A stretch of 64,000 nt of DNA from Symbiodinium sp. CCMP2592 (GCA_905221615.1 CAJNDT010003168.1:181923-245922), one strand, 5' to 3'; counted from the first letter of the stretch, positions 35,304-46,246 are shown. The notes: generated by a model from the letters alone, not told the origin. Numbers and translations: made by a program.

Positions 35304-35552
35304 CCTGCCCCCTACCAGGGGTGTCTCAGTACTACTGGAGACAAAGGTGAAACTTTCTTCGACCCACAGGGTCGCTGCAGTCTACTACTAGCTACTCTGC
35401 GTTGTTGACGGCCTACGGCCTATGTACAGCAAAGCACGCTGTGCTGAAGATGAGATCTCTGCTAGAGATAGAACAAGGAGCGCTGCTCCGGCAGCTCTGC
35501 TGCCACAAGCGTGGTCCCAGACCCCGCATACTATACAGGGTGTGGTGGGTGG
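35304..35552. repeat. Interior of short copy: string of small hairpins
   Basis: Successive perfect stems with three-base loops at 35,309-35,321 (loop ACC), 35,327-35,337 (ACT), 35,360-35,374 (ACA), 35,433-35,445 (GCT), 35,455-35,469 (GCT), 35,477-35,489 (GCT) and 35,490-35,504 (TCT). There is no coding potential. Confidence 0.8.
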
Positions 35553-35719
35553 GATAAAAACTTTTGGATCACAGATCCACTTCAAGCCGAAAGCTGCACG
35601 GCAAAGTTTGTCTAGTGTTCACAACACACAAGTGAAAACACTGTTTTCCTTTTACGACAAAACTTTGTCTACACTTTCGGCGGGAAATAAAACCCATTCA
35701 CGCACGCATGATGGAAGCT
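35553..35719. repeat. Terminal repeat P of the nested element, copy 1
   Basis: 167 bp identical by eye to 46,080-46,246 (offset 10,527). Ends CATGATGGAAGCT. Contains TGGATC-ACA-GATCCA at 35,575-35,589 and, in inverted orientation, a TTTATTTCCC..CGAAA motif also found at the Q terminus. Confidence 0.9.
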
Positions 35720-35936
35720 TATTTCCCAACGAAACTTCCGTTTGCGCGCGTAACGGGAAACCCTTAACCGCGCTGCAGTTAAACCCTGTGCAAGCACTCT
35801 CTTTTTTTCTCCTAGCGGACATGGGGGGTCAGTTCGGGCCCGATCTTCGGGCACTGAAACGAAGGATGCCGCTGGCATCTGTCTGAAAAGAACGACCGCT
35901 GGTCGCAGGTAAGGCGAACGACTGGTTCACCCCCCT
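35720..35936. repeat. Terminal repeat Q of the nested element, copy 2
   Basis: Second copy of Q, directly abutting P of copy 1. The joint reads GGAAGCT then TATTTCCC. Confidence 0.9.
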
Positions 35937-36019
35937 TCAAGGCACTCGAAGCCTTACTCACCCCCCATCTAGTCCGCGCCGAGTGACAAGGCCAACAGCA
36001 CTGCGTTGGGAGGAAGGAA

Positions 36020-36331
36020 TTAGCGCTCTGCGCCAAGTTTCTCAGTCTCTTCCCACCAGTCTCTGCTGGGGCCATCAGTAATGTTGCTGACGGTGGGCAC
36101 GCGGAAGAAAGCAGCCCTGCACTGCAGGGACTCCTCCACGTCGACTGCCTGCGATACTATCGCGGCGCCTGCCGCCTTCCTTGTGAAGGCTTTGTGTAGG
36201 GATGTACGCGCTGCGTCATTGTCAATCCACACGAACAGGTCACTGCCTGCTATGTGCTTCGCCCACAACTGTAGGCTCAGCAAGTATGGCAGCAGCTCGC
36301 ACTCGAAACGAGCTGTTGCTTCTGAGCTCTA
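36020..36331 (-). pseudogene. RNase H C-terminal fragment of a YR-type retroelement
   Basis: The minus frame reads SSEATARFECELLPYLLSLQ, then LFVWIDNDAARTSLHKAF and RVPTVSNITDGPSRDWW before a stop. The E, the IDND aspartate and the NITDGPSR segment match the RNase H end of elements 1 (MDNEPSRR...SANISDKVSR) and 2 (IDNVPAQ...SNVADAPSR). Upstream the frame is cut at a perfect 9-bp hairpin with loop ACT (36,330-36,350); the rest of a pol gene is absent. It identifies copy 2 as derived from a YR-type retroelement. Confidence 0.7.
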
Positions 36332-36350
36332 GCGACCCACTGGGTCGCTA
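36330..36350. repeat. Perfect 9-bp hairpin, loop ACT
   Basis: TAGCGACCC-ACT-GGGTCGCTA. One of the clearest members of the hairpin family, at the broken edge of the RNase H fragment. Confidence 0.9.
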
Positions 36351-39300
36351 CGTGGCGGCTAATCTGTAGCCCCCAGGGTGCTTGCGATTCCCTTGCCTAT
36401 GGGCACTGCTCCAAGGCCGCACTTGGGGAACAGACGTGGGGATTCACACGACGTTTATGCCTGCAAAAGAGCAAGGGAGAGGGCCCTTAGCAACCCGCAG
36501 TGGCCCTTACGGACTCGCAGCGGGCTTGTACAACAAAAAATCGGCCATTTGCAGGCAATTTAAGGACTAAAAGTACCTGCTCGCACTGTGAGACAGGTGC
36601 TGGAGAAAGGAGTCTGCACTTGTGCCTCCCAGAGCTGAGAAGCGGCGGCTGCTGCACTGCAGCAGCGGGCACGAACGGGTGATACAAGCCCCTTCGTTGC
36701 GCGTTGCGCGGCAGAGCAGCGCACTGCGTTTGATGTGCAATGTTCTTCCCCCAGTCTCGGTTGGGGCCAGCAGTGCAAGTAACATCAGGCTCTGGGGCCT
36801 TGTGCGCGCACTGCGCGGCGCTGTCTTAAAGCAACACAGAAGCTCGTCATTACTAACGCGAGCCCACAGAAAATCAGCGGGCAGGGGGCCCTTAGCAGCT
36901 CGCAGGGGCGCTTAGGGACTCGCAGCGGGTCCTTGCACCAAAAGGTTCGCCATTTACGAGCAAATTTAGGCTTGAAACCACCTGCCCGCACTGTGAGTCA
37001 GGTGCGGTAGAAAACAGTTTCCACCGGAGCCTTCCAAAGCTCAGCACGCTTCAACTGAGGCTGAGCAGATAGGGTGGAACACGAGCTGCGGTTTCTGCCA
37101 GATTGCTCCCAGCAGTTTTACAACTGCCTCACTGAGGCAATTCAGCAAGGAAAGCACCTAAAGCCTCACTGAGGTCAGTCGATGCACCGCCCTGGTAAGT
37201 AACAGATCTCCGGGGCACTGCCCTGGCGTATGGAGTGAAAGCGTTACTTTCACTGCTGTTCGCGCGCCAGTCGCGCCGCCAAAGGCGCAGTTGAACCAGT
37301 GCTGCAGACACTGCAGGGCACGGCGCGGACTCCGCGCAAGAGTCCCAAGCGGCGTGGTTGGCAGCACTGCTGTGCGCAGGGCTAGGCAGGGCACTGCAGG
37401 GCGCATGCTGCCGCCAAGAAAACCGCATGGTTGGCCACTGGGCTCTCGCTGTGGGGCCCTTAGAGACTCGCAGCGGGCCGTTAGGGACTCGCAGTTGACC
37501 CTGGGACAGGAAAGTCAGCAAAACGCGACCATTTGAAGTGCAATTTAAGCAGCACCTCGCGCGACGGCGCTACAGGGCAGGCCTACTAGGCCTGGGGCCT
37601 GGCGGCCTACAAGGTTTCAGGAGTCACTTGCGGGCGCTCCTTTTGCCAGGCAGACAGAACAAGAGGCCTACTAGGCCTGAGTCTGTTATACCAGAAAATT
37701 GTGAGCTGCAAGGCCATAGGGACACCAGTGAAGACCTCTCTGCCAGTGATGACCACGCGCCGACTGGGCAGACATAAGGAGAATCCTACTAGGTTTGGGG
37801 CCAGTTGCCTTTGAAGCTGGGAGCCTACAAGGCCACAGAAGTCTCCTGTCATCACTTTCACTGACGATTCACATCGCGATGACACAACAACAAGCCAGCC
37901 AGGCTTGGGGCTACTAGGCCTGACGTAGAATAACGTGCCTACCAGGCACGTTAACGAGAGCCGACTAGGCCTCGCGCCAGGCCTTGGCAACATCTGCCTC
38001 TGACGATCGTATGCCGACTCGGCGCGTGAGACCTACGAGGTTTAATGAGGCCGCTGGGGGGCCTAAAGGCCGCGGGCCTGCGAGGTTGCAAGAGTCTCCT
38101 CTCTGTTACCGGTGACGAGACACAACACAAGCCTGCTAGGCTAGAGGCCAGCAAGCCTGCTTGAAAACAACCTGCCTACCGGGCACACAAGCGGGAAGCC
38201 GACCCAGGCCGGCAGGCCTTGGCGACTTCTGCCCCTGACAACTGAATGCCTCGCCCCAGACATTCATCTCAACCGGAGGTAGGCGAACCGAAACCACGAC
38301 CGTCTCTGACAGTTGGTCTGGGCCGGGGGCCACTGGCCCCGCAGGACTCCCGCTGGAAGAAGCCCCTGTGAGCAACGCCTCTGCTAAGGCACCTGCTTGC
38401 GGTGCGGTCGGTACTGCCGGAAAGACCCTGGGCGAGACTTCCCGAAGCGCTTCGAAGCCGAGAGGCGGGCCTGGGGCCGACTGGGCCACTGGGGATGCCC
38501 CACGCAGACTTAGCGAAGCAGATGCAAGACCAAAGCTTACTAAGCCGGATAATTGGAGCCAGCGCGAACAGAGCCTACCAGGCGCGAAAACTGTAAACCT
38601 ACTAGGTCACAAAGACAGCTATCGGCCCTTTTCCTGCACGGACGAACACGTGCCTATCAAAGGGAAAGAAAAACAGGGCCTATTGGTGCCCACCGTAAAA
38701 CCAGCTTAAACAGAGCCTACTAGGTTTGGAAACTGTGAGCCTACAAGGTCACAGAGTCAGCTGTTTTCCGCCACTGGCGCGTGCCTACGAGGCAGATGCA
38801 GAAACAGAGGCTACTAAGCCGGATGATGTGAACCCACTGTGAAGACAGCGCGAGCAGAGCCTGCTAGGCCTGAAAACTGTGAACCTAAAAGGTCACAGAG
38901 TCAGTCGTTCTCCGCTACTGCTAGCCTCTAAGGCTAGGACCGTCAGCTATGTTGCTGTCGGCGGGGACTCGAAAGAAGGCCGCTCTGCACTGCAAAGTTT
39001 CCTCCATGTCCACTGCCTGTTGATACTATCACGGCCTTGTGTAGAGACGAGAGCGCTGCGACGTCTATCACTGACAGCTGCATGCCTCGTCCAAGACATT
39101 CCTTGTCCCAGACCTCACCTAGACCGCTCCCGGTCCAGGGTGGGCGAGCCGAAACCAAGACCGTCTCTGACGGTTGGTTTGGGCTGGGAACCACGGGCTC
39201 CGCACGACTTCCACTGGAAGAAGCCCCTGTGAGCAAGGCATCTGCTGGAGCAGCTGCTTGCGGTGTGGCCGGCACTGCTGGCACGAGCTTGGGCGAAAGC

Positions 39301-41860
39301 TCCAGGCGGGGCTGGGGCCGACTGGGCCACTGGAGCTGCCCCACGGCAAACGGAGTTTCTGTGCTGAGTGCGGCGCGTGGTCTACTAGACCGGGGGCAGG
39401 TTTCCAGCGGGCTGCCACTGGCAGGGATTTGGGCCAGGCCGTGTCTAGCGCCAAGCCGTGTTCGGCGAGAACAAGTCCGTTAATAGAAGACTGCCTGCGC
39501 CGGCCGGCCTCTGGCACGGGGCCTGGGAAGAAGCAAGAGCCAATGGCCTTGGCTTCTACACGAGAGCGCTCACGCGAGGAACGCAAGCGGTCCCACCAGA
39601 ACGAAGACCAACAGAGGCAGCGCAATGCGCACACCAGAGGAGTGCACTGGGTTCACTGCAGTTTCCGCAAAGTGGCAGGCAAGAACGCACTGCGCTCGGC
39701 CTGCTGTTTGTTCCCAGTGGGCTCTGGGGCTGTCTTACTAAGGCAATTTTTTAATTGCAGTAATTAATTAACCACCAAATTGCGGGCAGCAACGCGCTTC
39801 ACTGAGCGTGCTGTTTGTTTTCCCAGTAGCCTCTCGGGCTGCCTTACCGAGGCAAGTTTCCACCGTAGCAACCGCAAGCTGGCAGGTAGCAACGCACTGC
39901 GCTGAACTTGCTGTTTGTACACAGTATTTACTGCTGCGGCCTTCCGAAAGCAACTTTGCATTGCCGCAACCGCAAAGTGGCAGGCAGCAACGCATCTAGC
40001 CTGCTGTTTGTTCCCAGTGTTCACTGGGTCTGCCTCACTGAGGCGATATGTCACTGTAGCAGCCACGTATTGGCAGGTAGGAACGCACTGCATTCAGCCT
40101 GCTGTTTGTTCCCAGTAATCTCTGGGACCGCCTTACTAAGGCAACTGTAATGTTGTGGCTTCACAACGACAAAGCAGCAGGCAGCGAGGCACTGCGGTTG
40201 CACTGCGCACTGCGCAGTACTAGCCGGTGCCGGATGACTGCCAGGGAACGCTGAGCACAGGGTACTAACTGCCACTGGCAGGAACCACCGGTAGAAGTGG
40301 CTACTGCCCACGGCAACCAGCAGAAAGCTAGAAGCCGTGATTTAACCCGCTGGCTGCCTTGCAGCGGCAGCCTTGTCGGGCTGTGGAGGCCTTCTGCACT
40401 GCAAACTTTGCAGTTGTCTCCAAGCACGCGTTCGCTGCAGTCCGCCTTGGCGAGTGCGCCAGACGAAGTGGCGCATGTAACTGCGTACACTGACGCGTTC
40501 GCGCAGCCTGTCTGAGATTGAAGGGCCCGCACAATTGCATCTTTGAGCATGCTGTAGTGCACCTGCACCAGATTCGCTGGCTCTGTTATCCTTAAACCAA
40601 AACTGAGCTCCGCGAAAACGTGTTTTAGCGGACAAAGGCCGCTCGCAGCAGACACTGTCTGCGAGTTTGTCTGCGTGCGTACGCACTGTGTGTGCGCTCT
40701 TGCAGTGCCTGCGTGAACGTGGTCGTCCTGTGGAGAGGCCGCCCGCGGCAGACGCTGTCTGCGGAGGTGTCTGCGGCGTCCGCACTGCGTGTGCGTCTTC
40801 CTGTTTCCAAGGCACTGTGCGGGACGGGGCTATGCGAGGGCCATTGGCTGGTTTACTTGAAACGAAACCAGGCATCTTATAGAGCATCTCAGGGCCGTGT
40901 GCAACACACACAGCTCGCAGAGCTGTCTGTGTGAGTCCGCGCTGTGAGTGCGCTCCCACGTTGAAAGGAACTGGCGGGATGAGGGAGCTATGTAAAAGCC
41001 ACTGGCTCTCGTCTCTTGAAGCAAAAACTGAGATTCACGAAAGCGCGGCACGCGGACAGAGGCCGCTCGCAGCAGACACTGTCTGCGAGGCTGTCTGTGT
41101 GCATCTGAGGGCCCTTAGGGATTCGCAGCGGGCCCTTACACCAAAAAGTCGGCCATTCGCACACAATTTGAAGCCTAAAACTGCCTGCTCACACTGTGAG
41201 TCACGCGGTGAAATCGAATCTCTGCTGGTGCTGCTCAGAGCTGAGAAGCAACGGCTCCTGCGCTGCAGCCAAAGGTGCCACCTGCGTCTTGGAAGCACGC
41301 ACAGGCACACGTCACGGACTCAGAGGGCGCGTAGCAAGAGAGTGGCCCATAGTATGGGTTGCGCATCACGGACGCGCGAGGACTTGCTTGCTGGAGCCCT
41401 CCGAGTCTGCAACTGTCATTATAGACACTGTCCAGTTAGAAAACCGGGCGTAGAGAGGCCGCAGACACTGTCCGAGCGCTGGGCTGGACCGGCGGTAGCC
41501 CAGGAAGCACACAGAGGCGAGTTTGCTTACGAGCAAGCATTTGCTTGGGGCGACGCGCCTCGTCAAGGCAGGGCATGAGGCACTGCAACTGCCAAGCCTG
41601 CTTGAGATGCCTGCGGTCCCGGGCACTGCCCTGGGATGACCAATAGGCCCACTCGTGCAGCAGTGGCGCTGCCACAGGAACGCATGCTGTCTGCCCATCG
41701 ACCCGAGAGTGCTTTGTGGGCACTGCCCTTAAAAATGGCTGCATGACCACTGCATCGCTTCCCTAGCAGGTTGAGCACTGCTCGAAACTGCTGGGGTGTG
41801 CCGCAGCGGCAGCAGGGCCTGGCGCGTACTCCACACAAAGACCCATGACCGACGTCAAGC
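36351..41860. repeat. Hairpin-rich degenerate repeat field, left part
   Basis: No gene. Dense perfect hairpins with three-base loops, for example 36,648-36,666 (8 bp, ACT), 37,125-37,139 (6 bp, ACT), 37,323-37,337 (6 bp, ACT), 37,578-37,594 (7 bp, ACT), 37,931-37,953 (10 bp, ACC), 40,202-40,218 (7 bp, ACT), 40,398-40,414 (7 bp, ACT) and 40,910-40,926 (7 bp, GCA). A block around GCCTACTAGGC recurs between 37.58 and 38.95 kb. A phrase of type CTTAGGGACTCGCAGCGGG recurs near 36.5, 36.9, 37.45, 41.1 and 43.8 kb. The stretch at 38,943-39,080 is a diverged copy of the RNase H region 36,069-36,225. Confidence 0.8.
36796..37041. repeat. Diverged duplication, copy 1 (pair with 43,690-43,950)
   Basis: About 250 bp, recognisable along its whole length in 43,690-43,950 with substitutions and small indels. 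Starts GGGCCTTGTGCGCGCACTGC and ends in a CCCAGAGCTCA/CCAAAGCTCA phrase. Confidence 0.8.
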
Positions 41861-44800
41861 GTGGCCTAACTGTTTGCTAAACAGTACGGACCCCGCATGA
41901 AGGTCGCAGGCCTCAGGGCGCTGCCCTGAGGTTTAGGACGCGAAGAAACGACAGCACTGCTGCCTGCTTGTCGACAGCCCTGCTGCACAAAACTGGAAGC
42001 CCCGCAACAGCAACAGCCGGACTCCGCACCAAGATCTTGACGGGCAACAGGCACCGCCATCACTGCTTACTCAACAGTGAGCAGCATGCATGAAGATCTC
42101 AAGCCATGAGGCACGCGACCTGCACTAAACCTGGCCGTTTGTTTACTAAACGGGAAGGAACGTGCATGAGGACCGCACGCTCCGCCTGCACTCCTCGGGG
42201 CGCTGCCCTGAGGTTTGACATGCGAGGCAGCAGCGGCACTGCTGCATGCTTGGCATTAGCGCGGTCGTACGTTTACGCTGTGTTGTAGGACAGCAGTGAC
42301 CGCGGTGCTCGACGCGAACGCCGCACCAAAACAAACGATGCCACACTATTTGCGAAACGAAAAGAAACCACATCACATGCCTGTTTGCTGCTGGCCTGCA
42401 GCACGGCTGCATACGCAGGGTTGGCGCGAACTTCGCACCAAAATCCCGACCGGGACGAAGCATTGCCATAACTGTTTACCAAACCGAACGCCGCGCCAAA
42501 ACCACGGCCGGCAACATCGTTGTCACACTGCTCACGAAACAGCAGGGAGCCGCGTGAACATTCCAAGCCTCGAGGCACTGCCCTGAGGTTTAGGATAGAG
42601 GCAACGGCAGCACTGCGACCTGTTTGCCTGTAGCACTGCTACATCCACAGGGCTTTGCGCGAACTTCGCACCAAAATCCCAACCGGGACGAAGCGTCGCA
42701 GCATTGTGGACCAAACAGTAGGAAGCATGCAAAAACACTTCCTGCTTGGGCAAGGCACTGCCCTGAGGATAAGTATGCCAGACATTAGCAGCGCTGCTGC
42801 ATGCTGACACGTAACACGGCTACAAACCACGCTACACTCGAAAGTCTGAAGGCCTCAAACCTCAGGGCACTTTTTTCAGGCGTATGAGGCGAGGCATTAG
42901 CAGCACCGCTGCATGCGTGCCTGCAGCACTGCGCTGCGAACAACATGCTTTGGGGGCCGACCCTGCAACAGCAACGGTCGCAGGGCCTAGCGCGGAGTTA
43001 ACAACAAGACCCTGACGGACACCAAGCATTGACAAACTGTTTACTAAACAGCAAGAAGCAGGCGAAGGAGTGCAAGCCTCGATGCACTGCCCTGAGGTGT
43101 AGGATGCGCAGGCAAAACTGCCGCCTGCATGCCTGTAGCACTGCTACACGCACGGCTGCCTTGGGGGAAAACAAGAGCAGAGGTTCAGAGCTTATTGCGG
43201 ACTCCGCACGAAAGCCTGGACCCACACCAAGCATTGGCAGACAGTGCACTAACCACCAAGAATCAAGCGGAGGGCCCTACTCCTCGAGGCACTGCCCCGG
43301 GGTTTAGGAAGTGAGGCATCGGCAGCACTGCTGCCTGCCGAAGCTGCACTGAAGGACCTGCGGGAGCAGTCCGCGCCAAAACTTGACAGCATGGAGCATT
43401 CACAACACAGTTTACTGAAAACTAAGAAGCCTGTAGGGCGGCCTCAGGCCTCGGGACACTGCCCCCCAGCTGACATCCAGCATATTTATGACTGCGAAAA
43501 GGAGATAACTTATCTCCTAATGTTGACATCCTCACGAACATCCACGTGAGCACACTGGAGGAATCGAGGGACAAGCGGCACTGCCGAGTCCGTGCTGGCG
43601 TCACTCACGAAGCGAATGGATACCAGCGACGCCAAGCTTTGGCCAAGGTGCCAACGCAAACTTTGCATTAAGGGCTCGGGCTCTGGGGCCTTGTGCGCGC
43701 ACTGCACGGCACTGCCTTAAGGCAACACAGAAGCTCGTCATTACTAATGCGAGCCCACAGGAAAAGGCGGCCAGGGGGCCCTTAGCAACTGGCAGGGGCC
43801 CTTAGGGACACGCAGGGGCCCTTAGGGACTCGCAGCGGGTCCTCACACCAAAAAGCACACCATTTACGAGCACTTTAGGCTTGGAACTACAAAACTGCAC
43901 TGTGAGTCAGACACGGCGGAAAACAGACCCCACCGAGGCCTCCCAGAGCTCATTCAACGGCGAAATCGGAGTGATCGTCACTGACGTCCTCCGCAACGAC
44001 GCGGGTGGCACTGCTCACAACCCACAAGAGATAACTTACCTCTTCATTGCATACCTCTCGCAAGGCCTGCTCGAGGATATCTGGCAGACTGCGCTGCGAA
44101 CAAAAAGCAAAGCGACACGGCACTGCCGAAGACGCCTCGGTGCATGCCGCTGGCCAAAGGGTTACTAACCCCAGTACTGCAAGGCTACAGTGCCAGTATG
44201 GACTCCGGTTGCACGTGCGCCCTGCGTTGTCCATGGCTCTGCCGGACAGTGATGCTAGGAGGTGGCATTGCACCGGGACCGACGACGTACGTGGAGGCTG
44301 CAGCAGCCGCTGGCCCTGCGCTTTCCCACTGGCAGGCCGAGGCTGCGTTTTCCTGTGTTTACTCCCTTCGCTGAGGGTGCGAACAAAGCTACCCGTGCCA
44401 TTGTCTTTACCATCCTTGTGGTAGGCGTAGCCACTGGCCTCCATTTTCTTTCTGACGCGCCCTTCTCAGGCAAGGACGTGCTTAAGCCTCGACTGTAACT
44501 TAGCGTGTCATCTTCCTCCCCACTGGGGGGGCCAAGCACACGCGGCGCTGCTTGTGCGTGCTTGCAGCACTGCCACAGGCACAAGCCAGCAGGTGCACCC
44601 AACAAGAGAAGAATGCATGACCACCTGGAGCCTTGGGGTGCAGACGTGAGGCCTAGGATGCCAGGCATCGGCCGCACTGCTGCCTGCCTGCTCGCAGCAC
44701 TTTCTCGTGCAGAACCTGCACGCAAAACCTCCAACGGCGCTGCCGCAGAAGTGGCAATGGGCAGCCACAATACTGTTGACACAATTGTCTAACCAGCAGA
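41861..44800. repeat. Hairpin-rich degenerate repeat field, middle part
   Basis: Recurring unit with a CCTCRGGGC-(ACT/GCT)-GCCCTGAGG hairpin, a GGATGCGAGGC phrase and a GGCAGC-ACT-GCTGCC or GTAGC-ACT-GCTAC hairpin. Clear examples: 41,869-41,885 (7 bp, GCT), 41,911-41,931 (9 bp, GCT), about 42,628-42,642 and 43,133-43,147 (6 bp, ACT), 43,500-43,518 (8 bp, ACT). No coding potential recognised. Confidence 0.75.
43690..43950. repeat. Diverged duplication, copy 2 (pair with 36,796-37,041)
   Basis: See the pair. In this copy CATT-ACT-AATG is a perfect stem where the other copy has a mismatch, while the CGCGC-ACT-GCGCG stem of the other copy is broken here. Confidence 0.8.
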
Positions 44801-44814
44801 TGCCTGCAAGGCGG

Positions 44815-45850
44815 AAACCTCGGGGCACTGCCCTGGGGTTTAGGACGCGAGGCGTATGCAGTGCTGCTGCCTGCGTGCCTGCAGTACTAAACGGATGAAC
44901 CTGAAGCCTCGGGGCACTGACCTGAGGCTAAGGACGCAAGGTAGCGGCATCACTGCTGCCTGCCTCCTCGCAGCACTGCTGCATGCATAAGCTGCACTGC
45001 AGAACCACCAACAGCGCGGCTGCAGGGACACTGTCACAAAGCAGCAGATGCCGGGAAGGGGGCTTCAGACCTCGGGGCACTGCCCTGGGCGTTGGGATGC
45101 GAGGCGTAGGCAGTGCCGCTGCCTGCCGGCCTGCAGCACCAAAAACATGAACCTGGAGCCTCGGGACACTGAGGTTTATAATGCTATGCATCGGCAGCAC
45201 TGCTGCCTGGTTACTTGCAGCACTGCTGCATGCAGAAGCTGAACTGCAGAACCACCAATAGCACTGCTGCAAGGACGCTGTTTACAGCGGGGCACTGCCC
45301 TGGGGTTTAGGATGCGAGGCGTAGGCGGCGCTGCTGCCTTCCCGCCTGCAGCATGAAAACCAAAACCTGTAGCCTCGGGGCACTGACCGGAAGTTTTGAC
45401 ACTAGGCCTCGGCAGCACTGCTACCGGGTTACTCGCAGCACGGCCGCACGCAGAAGCTGCACTGCAGAACCACCCTGTTAACTGAACAGCCGATGCCTGC
45501 AAGGAGGCCACGAACCCCGAGGCACTGCCTCGAGGTTGAGGATGCGAGGCTTAGGCAGTGCTGCTGCCTGCCAGCCTGCCTGCAGAACGAAAAACATGAA
45601 CCTGAAGCCTCAGGGCACTGACCTAAGGCGTATGATACTAGGCATCGGCAGCACTGCTGCCTGGTTACGTGCAGCACTGCTGCTTGCAGAAGCCGAACTG
45701 CAGAACCACCAACAGTGCCGCTGCAGAGCGACACCGAGCAGCACAACACCGCTTACTAAACAGTGAGCAAACCGCATGAGGGTCCCAAGCTTCGGGGCAC
45801 TGCCCTGAAGTTTCGGATGAAAGGCATGGGCAGCACTGCTGCCTGCCTGC
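44815..45850. repeat. Tandem array of 213-274-bp units with two GCACTG boxes each
   Basis: The GGGGCACTGCCCTGGGGTTT-type box recurs near 44,823, 45,077, 45,290, 45,522 and 45,796. A second box (GGCACTGACC-type) follows each of the first four by about 90 bp (44,913, 45,167, 45,380, 45,612). GGCAGC-ACT-GCTGCC hairpins recur near 45,192, 45,650 and 45,830. Confidence 0.8.
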
Positions 45851-45906
45851 CAGTAGCGCTGCTACGGCACCGTCCATGGCACTACAGAAACTACCAGCCC
45901 GACAGA

Positions 45907-46071
45907 GGGGCTACTAGCCCAGCACTAATCTACCAGAAAATCACTTTGGATCAAAGGGGCTATTAGCCCACCGCTACTCTACCAGAAAATCACTTTGGAT
46001 CAAAGGGGCTACTAGCCCGCCGCTACTCTACTAGAAGATCACTTTAGATTAAAGGGACTACTAGCCCACCA
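45907..46071. repeat. 49-bp tandem repeat, 3.4 copies
   Basis: Units start at 45,907, 45,956, 46,005 and 46,054, each opening GGGGCTACTAGCCC (a GGGCT-ACT-AGCCC hairpin; loop ATT in unit 2) followed by CTACCAGAAAATCACTTTGG. Divergence is low, so this array is younger than the rest of the field. Confidence 0.9.
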
Positions 46072-46079
46072 GCACAAGA

Positions 46080-46246
46080 GATAAAAACTTTTGGATCACA
46101 GATCCACTTCAAGCCGAAAGCTGCACGGCAAAGTTTGTCTAGTGTTCACAACACACAAGTGAAAACACTGTTTTCCTTTTACGACAAAACTTTGTCTACA
46201 CTTTCGGCGGGAAATAAAACCCATTCACGCACGCATGATGGAAGCT
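46080..46246. repeat. Terminal repeat P of the nested element, copy 2
   Basis: 167 bp identical by eye to 35,553-35,719. Its outer end is the right-hand boundary of the insertion; copia coding resumes at 46,247. Confidence 0.9.

Larger units (their letters stand above)
35086..46246. mobile_element. Nested insertion: short and long copies of one element in tandem
   Basis: Interrupts the copia RNase H. Copy 1 (35,086-35,719, 634 bp) and copy 2 (35,720-46,246, 10,527 bp) share a left end Q (about 218 bp) and a right end P (167 bp) and are joined head to tail with nothing between them. Taking out exactly 35,086-46,246 puts the two copia frames back in phase across Lys-Glu-Ala-Val, so the boundaries are precise and there is no target duplication if the host ORF was intact. 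That is typical of tyrosine-recombinase integration rather than a DDE enzyme. Copy 2 keeps an RNase H remnant of YR-retroelement type. The interior is saturated with three-base-loop hairpins. Probably a non-autonomous relative of DIRS-like elements. Confidence 0.75.

Noticed and set aside
35669..35878. 69-codon minus ORF sharing its start with the 35,245 frame
   Set aside because: Second copy of terminal repeat Q; the similarity is duplicated non-coding DNA, not a gene family.
41900..45850. CRISPR-like array
   Set aside because: Units are degenerate, vary in length, lack fixed spacers and lie in eukaryotic transposon DNA.
36350..46080. Many ORFs of 60-200 codons in the hairpin field
   Set aside because: High GC and inverted repeats keep several frames open on both strands; apart from the RNase H relic, none shows a family motif or consistent frame.
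35300..46080. tRNA or small structured RNA genes behind the hairpins
   Set aside because: Stems are isolated, with 3-base loops, and do not combine into cloverleaf or other known folds; no tRNA consensus boxes seen.
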